From contig MU006232.1 of the NCBI GenBank assembly GCA_010093685.1, positions 521,427 to 585,426 on the forward strand: a stretch of DNA of 64,000 nt, given 5' to 3'. The notes beneath the pieces were generated by a model. The model ran no database searches. It saw nothing but the letters and a program-made list of their open reading frames with translations, and was not told the origin of the DNA. This stretch comes from Ophiobolus disseminans. Its lineage: Eukaryota > Ascomycota > Dothideomycetes > Pleosporales > Phaeosphaeriaceae. Below, piece by piece: positions 12,901 through 24,861 of this stretch. The translations under genes were made by a program, and so were the position numbers. Within the stretch, counting starts at the first letter, position 1; every line of letters begins with the position of its first letter.

Positions 12901-14142
12901 CACATACAATCGTATTAAGCACGGATCCGCACCTTCGGGCACCAATGCATGCATTTCTCCGTTTCGTCGCCCTGCATCTAAGTTGCCGCACGATGAAATT
13001 AGGTTCGGTTTCTCTCTCGGTGCGATTGACCTGTCAGGCCGTTAGGCGCCGTTGCACCAGCATCTGTGCACAACCTTGAGATCTCTTGAAGAAGCGGCTG
13101 TGCTTTCCAAGGTCGACCAGGACATGTTTGCCAATTGTGCCATGGAAGACGCGCGTTGTGACTCCAAGTCACTGACTGGCATGGTTAGTGATCGACCTGA
13201 AGTAAATCTGGAAACTAGCCGATGAGTTGTTCGGATCGACATGACAAGCCAACGCTTCCCAAGAAACAGGGCTGCTCGAGTATTGGACTAACAACCGATT
13301 CGACGAAACACGCCGGAGACGGGCTCCGAGGGGGAGCCTCCTTACGACTTACGGCTGTACTTGCTGCGGATGCGGGAAGGACCCTCGGTTGACTGCATGG
13401 ACCTTATCATCCTCACCAACCGATCTGCTATCCATTCGGGCTGTGTTAAAGCGAGCTAATTTCTCCACACGGCTTGGCTCTCGGCAAGTCTTAGACACCT
13501 GCTTTGCTCTTGATGCTGATCAATCATGGCTGGAGTTTGGGTCCGTCTCCGGAGGATGGGACAACGCCTTGAGCCGGTCCGCCGTGAGCCTTGGCTTGCT
13601 CGCTTGCTCGCATGGTCGCATGGCCGCAGGGATAGTACAAGGACACCAGCGGGGCCGATTCACAACCCCAGAGTGTGCTGCTGGCATGGGTTGGAGATCA
13701 GGGCCATGGTGCTCAATACGGCGTTTCTCCCCCGAGCACATTGACGATCATGTCGGGGAGATAAAAGCCTCCGAGCATCTTCCCTTGTGCATATGCATGC
13801 AGAACTTCGCAGACGTTTCCTAAGACATGGTTAAGGTGCGAACTTATTGATTTCCTGGCGCATGCTGTGGACCGTAAATACTACGCCGATGTTAGACCAT
13901 AAGTAGTACCACCGCCGAGCGCTTAAGCGTGACCGCAGCAGTCGGTATGCTGATCTTCAATGTTGAATTTTGACTACTTTTGTACCAAAAAAAATAAGTA
14001 AACAAACATGTGCAACCCAAACTGACAAGAAATCTACAGATACAACTACAGCATGCCCAATCATACACTCCGTGACATCAAGTAAATAACATGCAACCCC
14101 TCATCGAAACGTGTGATGTAGTACACAAACACCGCAATTCCC
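9901..14142. other. 4.2-kb stretch without a convincing gene
   Basis: No ORF above about 148 codons and no splice-joined model that I trust. Around 10390-10690 one plus-strand frame reads like decayed protein-coding sequence with a single stop inside (see findings). The rest shows no terminal repeats, transposase motif, tRNA or obvious low-complexity array. The last ~200 bp before 14143 include an A-rich run (13986-14010). Confidence 0.5.
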
Positions 14143-17100
14143 TCACACCTCTTCCCACAACCCCTCAAACCCTTTCGCAATGAGCCATCCCACATCATCT
14201 GACGCTCCACCTGACGGTTTGGGCACACTCGAAGTCAATTCCGAAGGCATTGCCAAATTAGTTCCAGCCGTCACCACACTCTTCACTGAAGTCTGCGGGG
14301 TAGGTCGAACAGCAGATACCAAAACCATCCAGCATTCGCCGTTCAAACACGTCCCTCCCGAGTATGTGTTTCCACAGCTTCCGCAGTTGAGCTTGTCTAT
14401 CTTTTTGTTGACGCATATGCCATTGCATGTGTATGGTAGGGAAGTTGGACATGTGGTGGGTTTGGGAGATGTCTATGGTAGAGGCGTTTGGATGGAAGAT
14501 ATTGTTGAAGTCGTGGAAGGCGTGCTCATAGATGTAGGCAGTGTCGATCTTAATGTTGATGATTTGGATTGCGACATTGAAGATGTAGTGGCGGCCGTGG
14601 ACGATAGAGATAGGGAGGAAAGATGGGTGTTGGCAGGAGTCGAGGATGAATCTGCTGGCTTTGCGGATGAGGATACTACTGGTGTGGAAGACGACGATAA
14701 GAGTCGTTCAGAGTGTTGTGACGTGGACGGTGTGGATGGTGCGGACGACAATAAATGTTTCGTCCTCGAAGTCGACGATCCTGATGCAATCGACAAAGAT
14801 GACCATAGTGGTGGCTTTAGTGACGATGACATAGCTGATAGCAGACGCGGCCGTGTTTGTACTAGAGATAGGCTTCTGCTTACTATTGGAGATGATTGCT
14901 TCGAAGCTGTTGAGATGGTAACGGATGTTGTCCATGATATTGAGGTTCTCAGAAAAGTATCTGATCGTGAATCGCAACCTAAGCCACACTGACTATCTAG
15001 TTTTTATGTTTGAGAGGAAGTAACACTGGAGTCTGTTGGGACAGTCGTTGCAGATGCAGAGTCGTTTGAGGTTATGCGAGGCATGCTCGGAGCGTGTTCT
15101 GGTGTAAACACTATCACCGGGGTTGTACTGGTGCTCGGAGAAGTGTATGAATTAATGACGGAAGTTGTTATGTATGATACCGACGCGCTGACAAAATCGT
15201 TGGTGAAGGTCCTGGAAGTCGAACTAACAGGTCGCAGAGTCTTTAATGCCGGCACAGAATCTACTAATCTACTCGGCGAAGGAGTTGTTGGACTGCTGGA
15301 TGTTGGGCCAGACTTGCTGAGTATCAGGTTTAGCGTGGTGAGAAGCAGTGTGCTAGGACAGGGCGTTGTTCTTTCCGAGCTGATAATGTTGAGGATTGAA
15401 TCGCGTGGTGTCGCAAGACTGGAGATATATAAACTAGTTCTTAGACTGTTCGGGGAAGAAGCCAAGGAACTGCTTGCAAGGTGAACCAATGAAGGACGAG
15501 TCGAGGTGGACAAGGAATTTGGTAAGAAGGGTGGCGAAGAAGACGTTGTTGGTGGCAGATCGGACATAGAGCTACTGCTGGAGCCCAATCGTGTCGACGA
15601 GATTACCGGGGGGCGTATTCTTGAAGACGCTCTACTGATAGAGAATTTTTGTCAGTCTCACTGATAATGGTATTAAACTCTCTGCATGGAATGAAATCGA
15701 CGAAGACTGATTTTGAAAAGGGATACGAGTCGAAGAACACATCGCCGAAAACTCCGCATCGTTTGCTAATGGCTCAATGGATTGTGATATACCAACAAAT
15801 GGAGGCGATTGTGGGATATTCGGAGCATTCGTGTAAGCTGAGGTCGCGGTGGGCGGAAAGTCTTTCGAGGATTGTGGTGACACACTCGTGGGCTTCTCAG
15901 ACTTTGAAGTGATCAGACGAGAGGTTGCTTGAGAAAACATGAATGCAGTCGAAGCTTCAACTAGGTGCTCTGGGCCAAAGTAGATTGGCGTCTGGGTATC
16001 GGATGTCACTCCAAGTGACGCAAATATCTCTAGTGATGGTATTGTAACATAGTGAAGATCTTCGGGTTGAGCCGCTGTCTTAAGTTGGATATGTGTTGGA
16101 AGTATCATCAGTGTGTTGGGATCAGCGACGGAATCAGATAGTACTGTGCTGGCAGGAGCCCTACCAGACGTTACCACATCCACAGAAATGGAGGCGCTTA
16201 ATGCGACAGAAGAGAGTCCTTGTGTATTCGACTGAGATGGCAGCCCGAGCTGTGGCTTGGTCGAAAGGGTGTTAGACGTCAAGCCGAACGTCTGCGCAAT
16301 CGAAGCTTGGGTCGCGACATCCAATGCCGTTGCATGTGATGCGAATAGGCTTCGATGCGAGCCTGGATAAATATCGTTCGAGGGGGGCCAAGAGTTCACT
16401 GTTGGCGGTGATAGCGAAACGCTTAATGGTGGGATTGTTGGCTGCACATTGACGGCAGAAGTGGAGGGAATCGTCGCCTGAATCTGTATTGTTGAAGTTG
16501 AGTCGAATGTGGAGAAATAGCAGCCGGAGAGTTGCTCATATAAGACTGAAAGAATTGTAACGGGACTGGAGTAGCGGTCTTTGAGGCATCAGAGAGCCTA
16601 CTCGATGCAGACAACCTGACGATGTCCTTTAGGCTTTCGCAACCGCTCGGAGAAAACTGCTGAGCGACGGGATATGCCTCGCTGACGACGTAACCGCACA
16701 GCAAGCTGGCACCGAAGACAGCCAGGAATTGACTCCCAGATTCAGAGAGTCTCTCTTGGCCATAGATGCTCTTTATACAGTCCTGTACAATGGTAGGAGC
16801 AAAGTCTCCTGACTCCGTGCCGCTGAAGTATTTATCACATACGGAAGAGATGACATCGGCAACCAGGTTGTGAGCGAACGTTTCTCCATTATGACCTTTG
16901 GTGTCCGCCTGTGCTGCGAGATCCTCGCCAAAATTTTGTGCGAATGTGAAGACTCTGTCGCTCACATCTCGAATACGTAAAGCAGCCCACTGTCGGTCCG
17001 GGCTTTGTTCATGTACGTCAGAGGACGCATGCGCGCCCTGTAGCAGTAGCAGGAAACCAAATATCAATGCAATGAACGCACTCAGCCCCGGGGGGTTAAC

Positions 17101-17148
17101 CTTCGGACTGTTGTTGCTTTGCTGCATTTGAGGTTTACTTGTCGCCAT
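14143..17148 (-). pseudogene. Ser/Thr-rich secreted/surface protein with broken reading frame
   Basis: The ATG at 17146-17148 begins MATSKPQMQQSNNS and leads into a hydrophobic signal or anchor segment (about residues 20-40, ending GAHA), then a folded-looking region with spaced cysteines (SSVCDKYF, VQDCIKSIYG, SLLCGYVV, GCESLKD). A long Ser/Thr/Pro-rich stalk follows in pieces: 16423-17148 in one frame, about 15632-16580 in another, and 14473-15620 back in the first. It ends with a Cys-rich module (TCNGICVNKK, LNCGSCGNTYSGGTC, NGECW) at 14143-14460. The frame changes near 16550 and near 15640, and in-frame stops occur at 15004-15006 and 14473-14475. Some could be unrecognised introns, but no canonical pair of sites of normal length fits them all. 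The motif GNTYSGG lacks a cysteine usually found there. Probably a decaying cell-wall-type glycoprotein; an intron-rich functional gene is possible. Confidence 0.5.
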
Positions 17149-17701
17149 CGTTTGAAGTCGTGCTGTAGACGTGGTTTTTTTCGTAGCAATGTTTCGAGTA
17201 TTCGGCGTCGACGTTCTCCGACATTGGCGACCATGGATCGGGCTCATTCTGCGCAAATGTGAAATTGGATCGGTATGAAGATATGCCATCGGGGCATTGG
17301 AAGTCGTTTGAGCATATCAAAGTTTCCTTGTCTTTGTTGCATTTGACGTTCTGAAAGCCGTTGACACTTGCACAAGCAAGGCCTTCACAGATATAGTGCA
17401 GCTCATATCTATTCTTTAGTCGTTCATATGACCAATTGTTTACGACGGTACGCACGATTCCCGGACCACAGTTTGAAAAGACGCCTTGCGCCTGACTGAT
17501 ACAATTTGATTTTGACGATATGATGTTTGCGACAGATGTAAGAGATTGCAAAGGGCCTGGGTATATGATAAAGAAATTGGTGTCTCACTCTACCAGCAAG
17601 GGAGCCAGCCTCTATGGAGTACAGAGGCTGGAGAACAAGACAACAGGCAACCTAGAAGGGAATATTGACGTCTGGACCGAAATCGCTGCTATAATTGCCA
17701 T
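17135..17701 (-). CDS. Cys-rich putative secreted protein, tentative two-exon model
   Basis: The frame open from 17583 down to the stop at 17135 encodes about 149 residues with many cysteines (SNCISQ, FSNCGPG, YICEGLACAS, NVKCNKD, LICSNDFQCPDG, KHCYEK) and an N-glycosylation site (NFT). This is unlike chance sequence. A short upstream exon 17623-17701 (ATG at 17699-17701, MAIIAAISVQ then a hydrophobic LPVVLFSSL) joins in phase through a GTACTC donor and a GAG acceptor, but the intron would be only 39 nt, shorter than others here. Its 3' end overlaps the start of the Ser/Thr-rich gene by 14 bp on the same strand, so the two could instead be exons of one transcript. No family recognised. Confidence 0.4.
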
Positions 17702-18620
17702 ACCTAGGTAAACTTGAAAACGCCATCGAAACAATGTGGCCAACGACATTTCAGGCAACGACTAAAGCAAGTCATCTGTCGCACTGACCAAAATAGAACG
17801 ATCAGAGAGCGTACATCAGGTATGTGATGTAAACTTCTCGAGGTTTTGTTTGCGATGAACCGCTATAGCAAAGCCGTTGCCTGTGGTCTAGACGCCATAG
17901 CAGATCTCGGCCGTGTAATTGATCGCTAGCTGTACTCACGTATTTGTAGAATACGTGAGTTGCTATCAAGCAACAGCTCTCGCTAATTTCCGATCGTCAC
18001 TGAAGTTTGGAAGGTACCCATATGGATCTGCAAGCTGCATGCGAGGGTCGTGCCCGCACCACGCTCGCTCGTGACGTAACGACAACCCAGTAAATCTCCG
18101 TGTAGGCATCTCATAACTAGTGGATGATGAAATTCATCGCCCTGTAGATCCCGATTGGAAAATGTCCTCTTTGGTCATGTATCAGCCGCGCGATGGTGCA
18201 GATGACTCTCGTACGTCACGGCACGCTGAGGCTGAACCGTTGCAATACTCGACTTTCTGCAACTGAAGGGCGAGGCTAGTGAAGAGCCGAGAATCAATCG
18301 TCACATGAAGCCAAACGGGTTATGATATATGCGAGTATGCGAGAGTCGCGTTGAAAGGTGGGGTGTCGTAAGATTCGATGATTGAGACAGAAACTGTCAC
18401 GAAAACGGCGCCTAGCCCAATGCCCACTAGGCTATCTACTCACAACCAGCAGCACGGTCGGTCAAACACCACGAGGGAGAAGTCAAAGTAGTGCCGATGT
18501 AGTAAGTGTCCTTGTACGCAAACGAGAAAAAAAGATATCCTAATCAATATAAGTGCCGACCCTCCTTCGTAAAAAGTAGAAACCCACAACACTCTCAAAC
18601 AACGTCCTTGCCCGCTACGC
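17702..18620. other. Intergenic
   Basis: About 900 bp with no supported gene. It contains the inverted motif TACTCACGTATT...AATACGTGAGT around 17933-17961, a short palindrome of unknown meaning, and otherwise nothing recognisable. Confidence 0.5.
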
Positions 18621-19316
18621 TCAATATGCATCTCCAAGCCATGTATTGCTAGCAAGGCCGAACGGGCTATGCCTCACGGAACCACTAGCCCTCGAACGCT
18701 CTGTTGTCCCATATCGAGCCCTCATCTCCTTGTCGAATGGTTCGCCTACTTCGCTCTGTGGCATTTCCCAATATGCAGAGTTCCGCTTATACTCGTTCAA
18801 GGTCTCGTCGTCGGAGTCGTACTTCGAGTCGCGATTCGGGTCGTAATACTGCTGGTGACCTGGAGGCGGCTGATCTTCCGGGTATTCAATACGGGAGCTC
18901 TCAGGCTGTGGGTTTCCGTTGAAGTCCCAGCCCAGCTTGGCTATGACCTTTGGCGCCTGTTGGAGGCCAGGTTGCCGTTGCTCGGGCATCGCTCGAGAAG
19001 GAGATGGATGCCGGATCTCGGGTACTTTGGTCGCGACCAGCCTCCTGTTCTGATCGTCTCCGTGTCTCGCTGCAGCTGTTGGCTTCTTGTTCTTTGGAGC
19101 ACGAACAACTCGACCTTCCAAGAATACATCCTTGTCCTTACGACAAAGAAAGATAATGACAACAGCACCGACTATGAAGGCCAGTGTTACGGAGATGGCG
19201 ATGGGCACGGGTTCGATCTTAATGGGGTGGCTGGCAGGTAATAAGCCTGGCGGTGGAATAAGCCAGCCGGTTGGTAGCGACAGTTGCGGCGTCTGGTTTG
19301 ATTGCGCTGAAGACAT
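18621..19316 (-). CDS. Small single-pass membrane protein, fungal hypothetical
   Basis: Single exon of 231 residues from the ATG at 19314-19316 (MSSAQSNQTPQLSLPTGW). An in-frame ATG 26 codons upstream (19394) is possible, but its leader is not protein-like. A short Pro-rich extracytoplasmic N-terminus is followed by one strong transmembrane segment (about residues 38-57, ISVTLAFIVGAVVIIFLC), a basic stop-transfer (RKDKD) and a ~170-residue polar, disordered tail rich in Pro, Gln, Asp, Arg and Tyr (DQPPPGHQQYYDPNRDSKYD). Type III/I topology with a cytoplasmic tail is inferred. I do not recognise a domain. Such proteins are common in Pezizomycotina next to membrane genes, but no function follows. 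Confidence 0.7.
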   Translation of the reverse strand: MSSAQSNQTPQLSLPTGWLIPPPGLLPASHPIKIEPVPIAISVTLAFIVGAVVIIFLCRKDKDVFLEGRVVRAPKNKKPTAAARHGDDQNRRLVATKVPEIRHPSPSRAMPEQRQPGLQQAPKVIAKLGWDFNGNPQPESSRIEYPEDQPPPGHQQYYDPNRDSKYDSDDETLNEYKRNSAYWEMPQSEVGEPFDKEMRARYGTTERSRASGSVRHSPFGLASNTWLGDAY

Positions 19317-19517
19317 AGTGGTCGTGCAAGGAGAGCTGAAGTGTAATATGGTGAGTGCAGAACTTATTTGAAGTTGCTTCCGGTGGGTGATCACGACTGT
19401 AGACTTTGAAAGGGATGTTTATATATCATAGATAGTCGTCGAAAGCTAGCCCTGGAGGCTAACGACGTTTGCTTACTTCAATGCACGAGTAGCCTGCAAT
19501 CGAAGCCCCCCTTCACC

Positions 19518-21701
19518 TCAAACATGACTATGCTCTTGCTTCCTGATGTCGGCTTTGTCGGCGTCTTGTTCTAGTTTACTTGTTTCGTTCGACTTTCCGC
19601 CCTTGCTCCCCTTTTGCAAGTCGGCCATCGAGATTGGTGGCTTTTCTTTCTTCTGATTTGGATCTCGTGAGCTCATCTTACGCATCTCCACTTCCAACGT
19701 AGCAGCCAAACGCTGAAGGAGCCATTCAGGCTCATTTGTATTGCCCATCAGCGGGCTACGGATTCCTAGCCAACTCCAGGCTACTGTGTCGCCATCGTCT
19801 GCTGTACCAATGTCAGGAGCATCGCCATCATTATGTTGATGCTGGTCCTCTGGCTTTCGGTGGCCTGATGAATCATTCTCATCCTGGCCGATGAGTTTCA
19901 GATAGTAACTCCACTCATCGTAAGTATACTGTCGTGGAGGTGATGTGCCGACGTCTTTCAACATTTGTCGGACTTCTTTCGCAAGAACAAAGTGATAGAA
20001 GTGGATGTCGCGGTCGAGGTAGTCACCATGCTCGCCTGCCTCCTCCGCTTCACCAAGTTCCTCCTCTTCAATGTGTTCGGCTAAGCGATCTAAGCCTCGC
20101 TGCTCTGATGCGCCCGATGCAGCTTTGTGGTCGAGGTCTCTTTCTTTCAACATCTCTCCAGACTTCATTCTCTTCATTCCAACTTTGAGTGCGGACATAA
20201 ATCCTTTCTCGTCCGGCAACACTGTGAACGAGCCTACCCATATCGTGAAGTCCTTGAAAGCTTTTATGATAGTATCTCCCATATTACTGATGAGGATAGT
20301 GAGCGTTGGTACAGCCAAAAGGCTCCAAAAGACGAAGAAGGCTTTTCCTGCGTTCGAGAGAATGCTAAAGTCGCCGTACCCGATAGTTAGGAGGGACGTG
20401 TACGCAAAATAGAGCCAAGTGAAGTAAGAGTAGCCCTGGGGCTTCTCAGAGTACATGAAGACCACGGCTCCAAGAAACCACAGAAGCAAAGCTGCCACAG
20501 CTGACAAGGCGAGCGACGTATACCTAAAGGTTGCTCGATTAGCATTTATCAAAAGCGATTGGTTTGGCAGTGCTGTAAACGTACCTTCTCTTTCTTTCTG
20601 AGAGTTCATGAACACGTCGCATTACATGGAACTCTTGATGCCTTCTCTCCATTTCAGACAAGCCTTTCTGCGAGAAATTGATGGTCTCGAATGCTCCCAG
20701 CTTGATTGTGCGCGTGTCGTGATCGATGCTCGAAAGCACCTTTTGCCTCTTCACTTCAACAAAACGCGCAGACATCTTCTGCTTCCCATGCTCAAGAATT
20801 AGGCTTCGGACTGAGCCGATGACCAGACCGACCATTATCAGGCCTCCAATAGCGTATGGGAATAGCAAAGAGCGTCCGGTGTGGGTTTTTGGTACAAACT
20901 CGCCGCCAATCCCGACGGTAAGGAGGGTGAAGTCAGCCCAGAACACGGCGTCTAGAAACTGCCAGCCTTCCACCTTCGCGAATACCAGCGCGCCCAGAAG
21001 CAGATAGACCATGAAGCCGATAGTCTGCAACATGAGCGTCCTTTGGCTAGGCGTCAGTTGGAATTCCTTCGCGTAGTGCCCTTTCCAAGCTCCAAAGGCA
21101 GTAAAGACCATGAGACTTGCGACAATGAAGTAGAGCCCCGCTGCAATAATTCCATAGTAGTAAGCTTGACTCAACGCATGCTCCTGCATGGGCTGTATGC
21201 GGAATGCCGAAGTTGAAGCTACGATGACTAGCGCAACCAGAAGAGCAGATGCAAGGTACCATCCGAGTATAGTGACCGGTTGTGCTATGGCGAAGGATAA
21301 TCTGCGTGCCATGTTGAGCAACAAGGACAAATTTGCGACAAGTGCTAAGACCAAGGAGATTGAATTGACTGCAATGAGCCATTTCGGATCCTCAATTCTC
21401 TCGCCATGGCCCTCGTCAGAACCAGCTGGGATGTACACTCGCCATGTCTCCACAAGCGCACATATGCTGAAAGCATTGGCCATGGGCCCGAATGTGCCTG
21501 CGATCAATGGGCAAGCCGTAGAAGCGAACCACCAGCGACTTGATGTATTAGTTGTAGCCAAACACATCCCACTATTAATAATTACCTCGGATCTAAGTAT
21601 TCTTCTTCTTCTTGCTCAGCTTGCTCGTCCTCCTGGTGTTCTTTATTCTCGACATCCTGCGCCGCCTCTTGGGCAGACTCATGGAGCCCGGGGTCGTTCA
21701 T
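19518..21701 (-). CDS. TOK1: TOK1-type outward-rectifying two-pore potassium channel
   Basis: Three exons (21586-21701, 20585-21538, 19518-20523) with introns of 47 and 61 nt encode 691 residues. After an acidic N-terminus come about six hydrophobic segments, then a first pore with filter TVGIGGEF (about residues 246-253), two more membrane segments and a second pore with TIGYGDF (about 403-409). Two pore loops in an eight-helix (6+2) layout define the fungal TOK family of plasma-membrane K+ channels, which in yeast open on depolarisation and set membrane potential. A charged cytoplasmic C-tail of about 240 residues ends with Lys/Glu/Ser-rich sequence. The splice sites are canonical and the frame is clean. 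It is divergent from the membrane protein starting at 22557. Confidence 0.93.
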
Positions 21702-22556
21702 ATCTGCGCCAAAGGTCGATAGCGAATGGAAGTGTAAATCAGTGAAGGCTTCAACACATTATGAGTTGGGTACATCGTTATCAGCGGGCGCACACCACAC
21801 GGGAATGCTGATCGCGTCGCGTGAACAAGGACAAAGGCGTGACGTAGCCGGCTGACTTCGTACAGGGAGGCGCTAAAATGACGTGTTTCCCATTGGTCAG
21901 TGAGCACGTGTCGCTTCCCAACCTTGAAGGACGCCTGCAAAAGCAAGACAACCACAACGACAGTGGGCTGCATTTGGTGGAAATCCGGGGATACATCGTC
22001 ACTTTTGATTGTACGCGGGTATGATAGTGTATCTCATGGTTGCACTGTACCTGGGACAGAGTCATGCGATGAACGTCGAGCTTCCAAAACACCAAAATCG
22101 GTCTTCACCTCGTGGAGTTATCAAATTACGCCCAATCTTGTCGACTATCCACTTCCTTCGGCCGTCGAGGCTTTCCTTTTACGGGTGCCGACTCTGCAGC
22201 AAGGATGGTGAGGTCGGGTCTTCGAGAAAACCTCACTCAATCGTCTAGGCCACAACTCGATTTAAGTACCTCGACGTCGCGGGTCGAGACGAGCGTGCGC
22301 TTAAACATACCAATCGTTAACCGAGAAGATGCTTGTTTTTAGAGACCAATTATTCCTGTCGAAAAATAAGATTCGTTCGTCAGTTGCTGAGACCCCTGCT
22401 CCACCTTGTCAACATCGGGTAGATTTTGCGCCTGGCCCCAGGAAGGTTTCAGGCCAGACATAAAGTGCCGGAAGGTAGCCACCACATACCTAGGTAGCCT
22501 CTCTACCTTGAAAATGAGTTCTGCCTCATCTCTTTCCGTCAAATCTCATCGTGTTC
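21702..22556. other. Divergent promoter region between TOK channel and membrane protein
   Basis: 855 bp separate the two start codons. Short overlapping ORFs (up to 104 aa) are present but none has protein-like composition in a spliceable context. A plus-strand frame at 22515-22627 (MSSASSLSVKSHRVHDG) could encode an alternative N-terminus or an upstream ORF of the next gene. Confidence 0.45.
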
Positions 22557-24861
22557 ATGATGGGCTATCCAGCCTCGCAGCCGACTATGAAACCCATGTC
22601 AAAATCAACTCATTACGAAGGTTTTAGTGATACTCGCTACTCGCAAGTCATCGATCGTGACTTGGTGGAGAAAAACCCGTTGGGCAATGACAATAACAGA
22701 GAAACGAGTTATCCACAAGTAAAGTCGCCTGCGGCTCATGTACTAGAGACAAGCCCTATCGAGACGGAATCGAAAAATCGGGACCGCAATACACTTCCGA
22801 GGAGCCAATGGAGAATCATCAGTCTGATATTTGGGTTCCAATTCGCAGGTCAGTTGAGCTCAAAACCTCACTGAAGTCACCACTAACGGTCACAAGCTTT
22901 CCTCGCAGCCATCGGACACTACATCTTCTTCAAGAAACTCAACGGAACACTCACAGATGCAAGCTACCTACCCCAGGCCCAAATATCTGCTATCTCCATT
23001 CTCTTGACCACCTTCTTCAAAGGTGCTTTGACGGCTAGTGTGAGTATATGTTTCGCGCAGCACTTATGGCTCCTGCTCCGGAGAAGCCCTACACCAATTT
23101 CGCTCGTGGATAAGCTATTTACGCTTCGGACCAAAATATTTGCTTTGATATACCCGAGAGCTATATGGAGAGCACCAGTGCTATTTTTGATGGCGCTGTT
23201 CGTATGGTGTCTCGGGTTCGCGATGATTTACCCACCCAGAGCACTGAGCGTTACTCTTCACCCATGGCGATCCAACAGGGATATGAAGCTTTCCGTCATG
23301 AATCCTACAGTTGAGAGGGAGTTTAATCCGATGCTGGAGACTGGGTGGGATTTGCCTTCTCTTAGTCTCTATCAAGCTGCAAGCACTGTGCAGTTAGACA
23401 GTGAACGGTCCAAGTACTTAATGGCTGGGAGCGACTATCTGTGAGCCCACAAGTATGCACTGATTTGAAGAAGAACTGACTCTTTGTAGAGAGCCTCAAG
23501 TTGCGGTCGTCAATCTCGCAAAAGCCTACCTCTGGACTGGCCAAATGTCTGCCCTGCCCTTGCCTCCCGCTGAGAACTCGACGTATGAACTCGAATTCGA
23601 TGGCCCGCAGTTGCAATGCAATTCTACAGCCTATAATACCACTATATTGTCGAGAAACATAGCTGAATGGGACGAAAAGGCGTGTGGAGGTCGGACACGT
23701 CGCGAAGGCTACGACTATGACTATTTTTGCGACGCTTGGCTCAAGATCTCTGAATACGAGCGGGTCCTGACTATCGAGAAGAAGAAAATCCTACGCGTAT
23801 ATCGGGAGGAGAAGGCACTCGACAACAAAACGTCGAGCGCAATCGTGAACGTCAACACAACGACATGTTCTTCCATCTCGGCAAGCTACAAAGTGACCAT
23901 CGCCTACGACCGCGGCATCCGGTCCATCCAATACGCCCTGTCCAATTCCCACCCTTACCAAATCCCTAGAAACAGATCCGAAAGCACATACACCTGGACC
24001 GGCGAACGCTGGCCCTGGAACGCCACAAAAGACGGCACGCAATCCTACCCTCCCGCACTCCGCACCTGGATAAACGAACAAGCAACCTACCTACGCCTCT
24101 ACAGCGAATTCGCCGTCCTAGATTCCTTCCTCGCGCGCGTGCGCACAAATTGGGATTCAGCAATTTATCACCCGGCCACAAACTGCACCGAGCCCTCGGC
24201 CTTCAACGGCACCGCGATCCTCCTCTGCAACGGCGCACCCAAAGGCCTCGGCGCAAACGCCGCCACGTCGACTCCGTACTTCAAAGAGACGAGCGCCGCG
24301 CCTTCGCTTCGAGGCACCGTGTTCGATAAGTCGCGCAACGAGCGCATGAAGAACCAAACGAATGTGCTGGCGGCGTATGTGGGCATGTGGGATCCGCGGT
24401 CGAAGCTCGATGTCTCGGAGAAGACGCTCAATGCTGCGTTGTCGAATATAACTATCTCAGCGCTGACACAGGGGACGTGGAGAGGTGATGTAAGTGTAAG
24501 GACGACGAGGTATCAGAGTACGTACGTTTTCTTGCATCGCGTTAACATGATAGTCCCATATTCTGTGTGCCTTGTCGTTGCATTTGTGTTCGGTCTTGTA
24601 GCGATGTGGTCGCTGTGGCGGAACGGCGTGGCGGCGACGGATGGCGGGTTTCTGCAGGTCATGATGGCGACGCGAGGGAGTACGGAGATGGAGAGGCTGG
24701 TATTGAAGGAGGGCCCGGTGGCGACGGATCAGGTGTCGGAGGAGCTGAAGCGGCTGAGGGCCAGGTATGGGGAGTTGGTGATTGGGGGTGAGGCAGAGGG
24801 TGTAAAAAGGGTGGGCTTTGGGTCTTCGGGAGAAACGATCGAGCTGAGGAAACGGAGGTGA
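22557..24861 (+). CDS. Multi-pass fungal membrane protein ('formylmethionine deformylase-like' family)
   Basis: Exons 22557-22848, 22897-23440 and 23490-24861 give 735 residues. The family is recognised by its N-terminal membrane pattern: a helix ending AAIGHYIFFKKLNGT, then TTFFKGALTAS and AQHLWLLLRR, a helix after RAIWRAPVLFL, and the sequence YPPRALSVTLHPW. A large extracytoplasmic domain with many N-x-S/T sites (NST, NTT, NKT, NCT, NGT, NQT, NIT) follows, then a last helix (PYSVCLVVAFVFGLVAMW) and a cytoplasmic tail. Many Pezizomycotina carry several such paralogues. The inherited name 'formylmethionine deformylase-like' has no sequence basis that I can see, and its role is unknown. Intron 1 can use acceptor 22896 or 22908, which changes four residues. 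The 24-kb half has distinctly higher GC at third positions than the first part. Confidence 0.8.

Noticed and set aside
14180..14992. 270-codon plus-strand ORF rich in Asp and Val
   Set aside because: Reverse complement of Ser/Thr codons in the surface-protein stalk. The minus strand carries the signal peptide and Cys modules, so the acidic ORF is a shadow.
7618..19316. Secondary-metabolite or nutrient-use gene cluster around the Zn2Cys6 regulator
   Set aside because: No polyketide synthase, NRPS, P450, oxidoreductase or transporter genes flank it; neighbours are a b561 protein and a broken surface protein more than 2 kb away.
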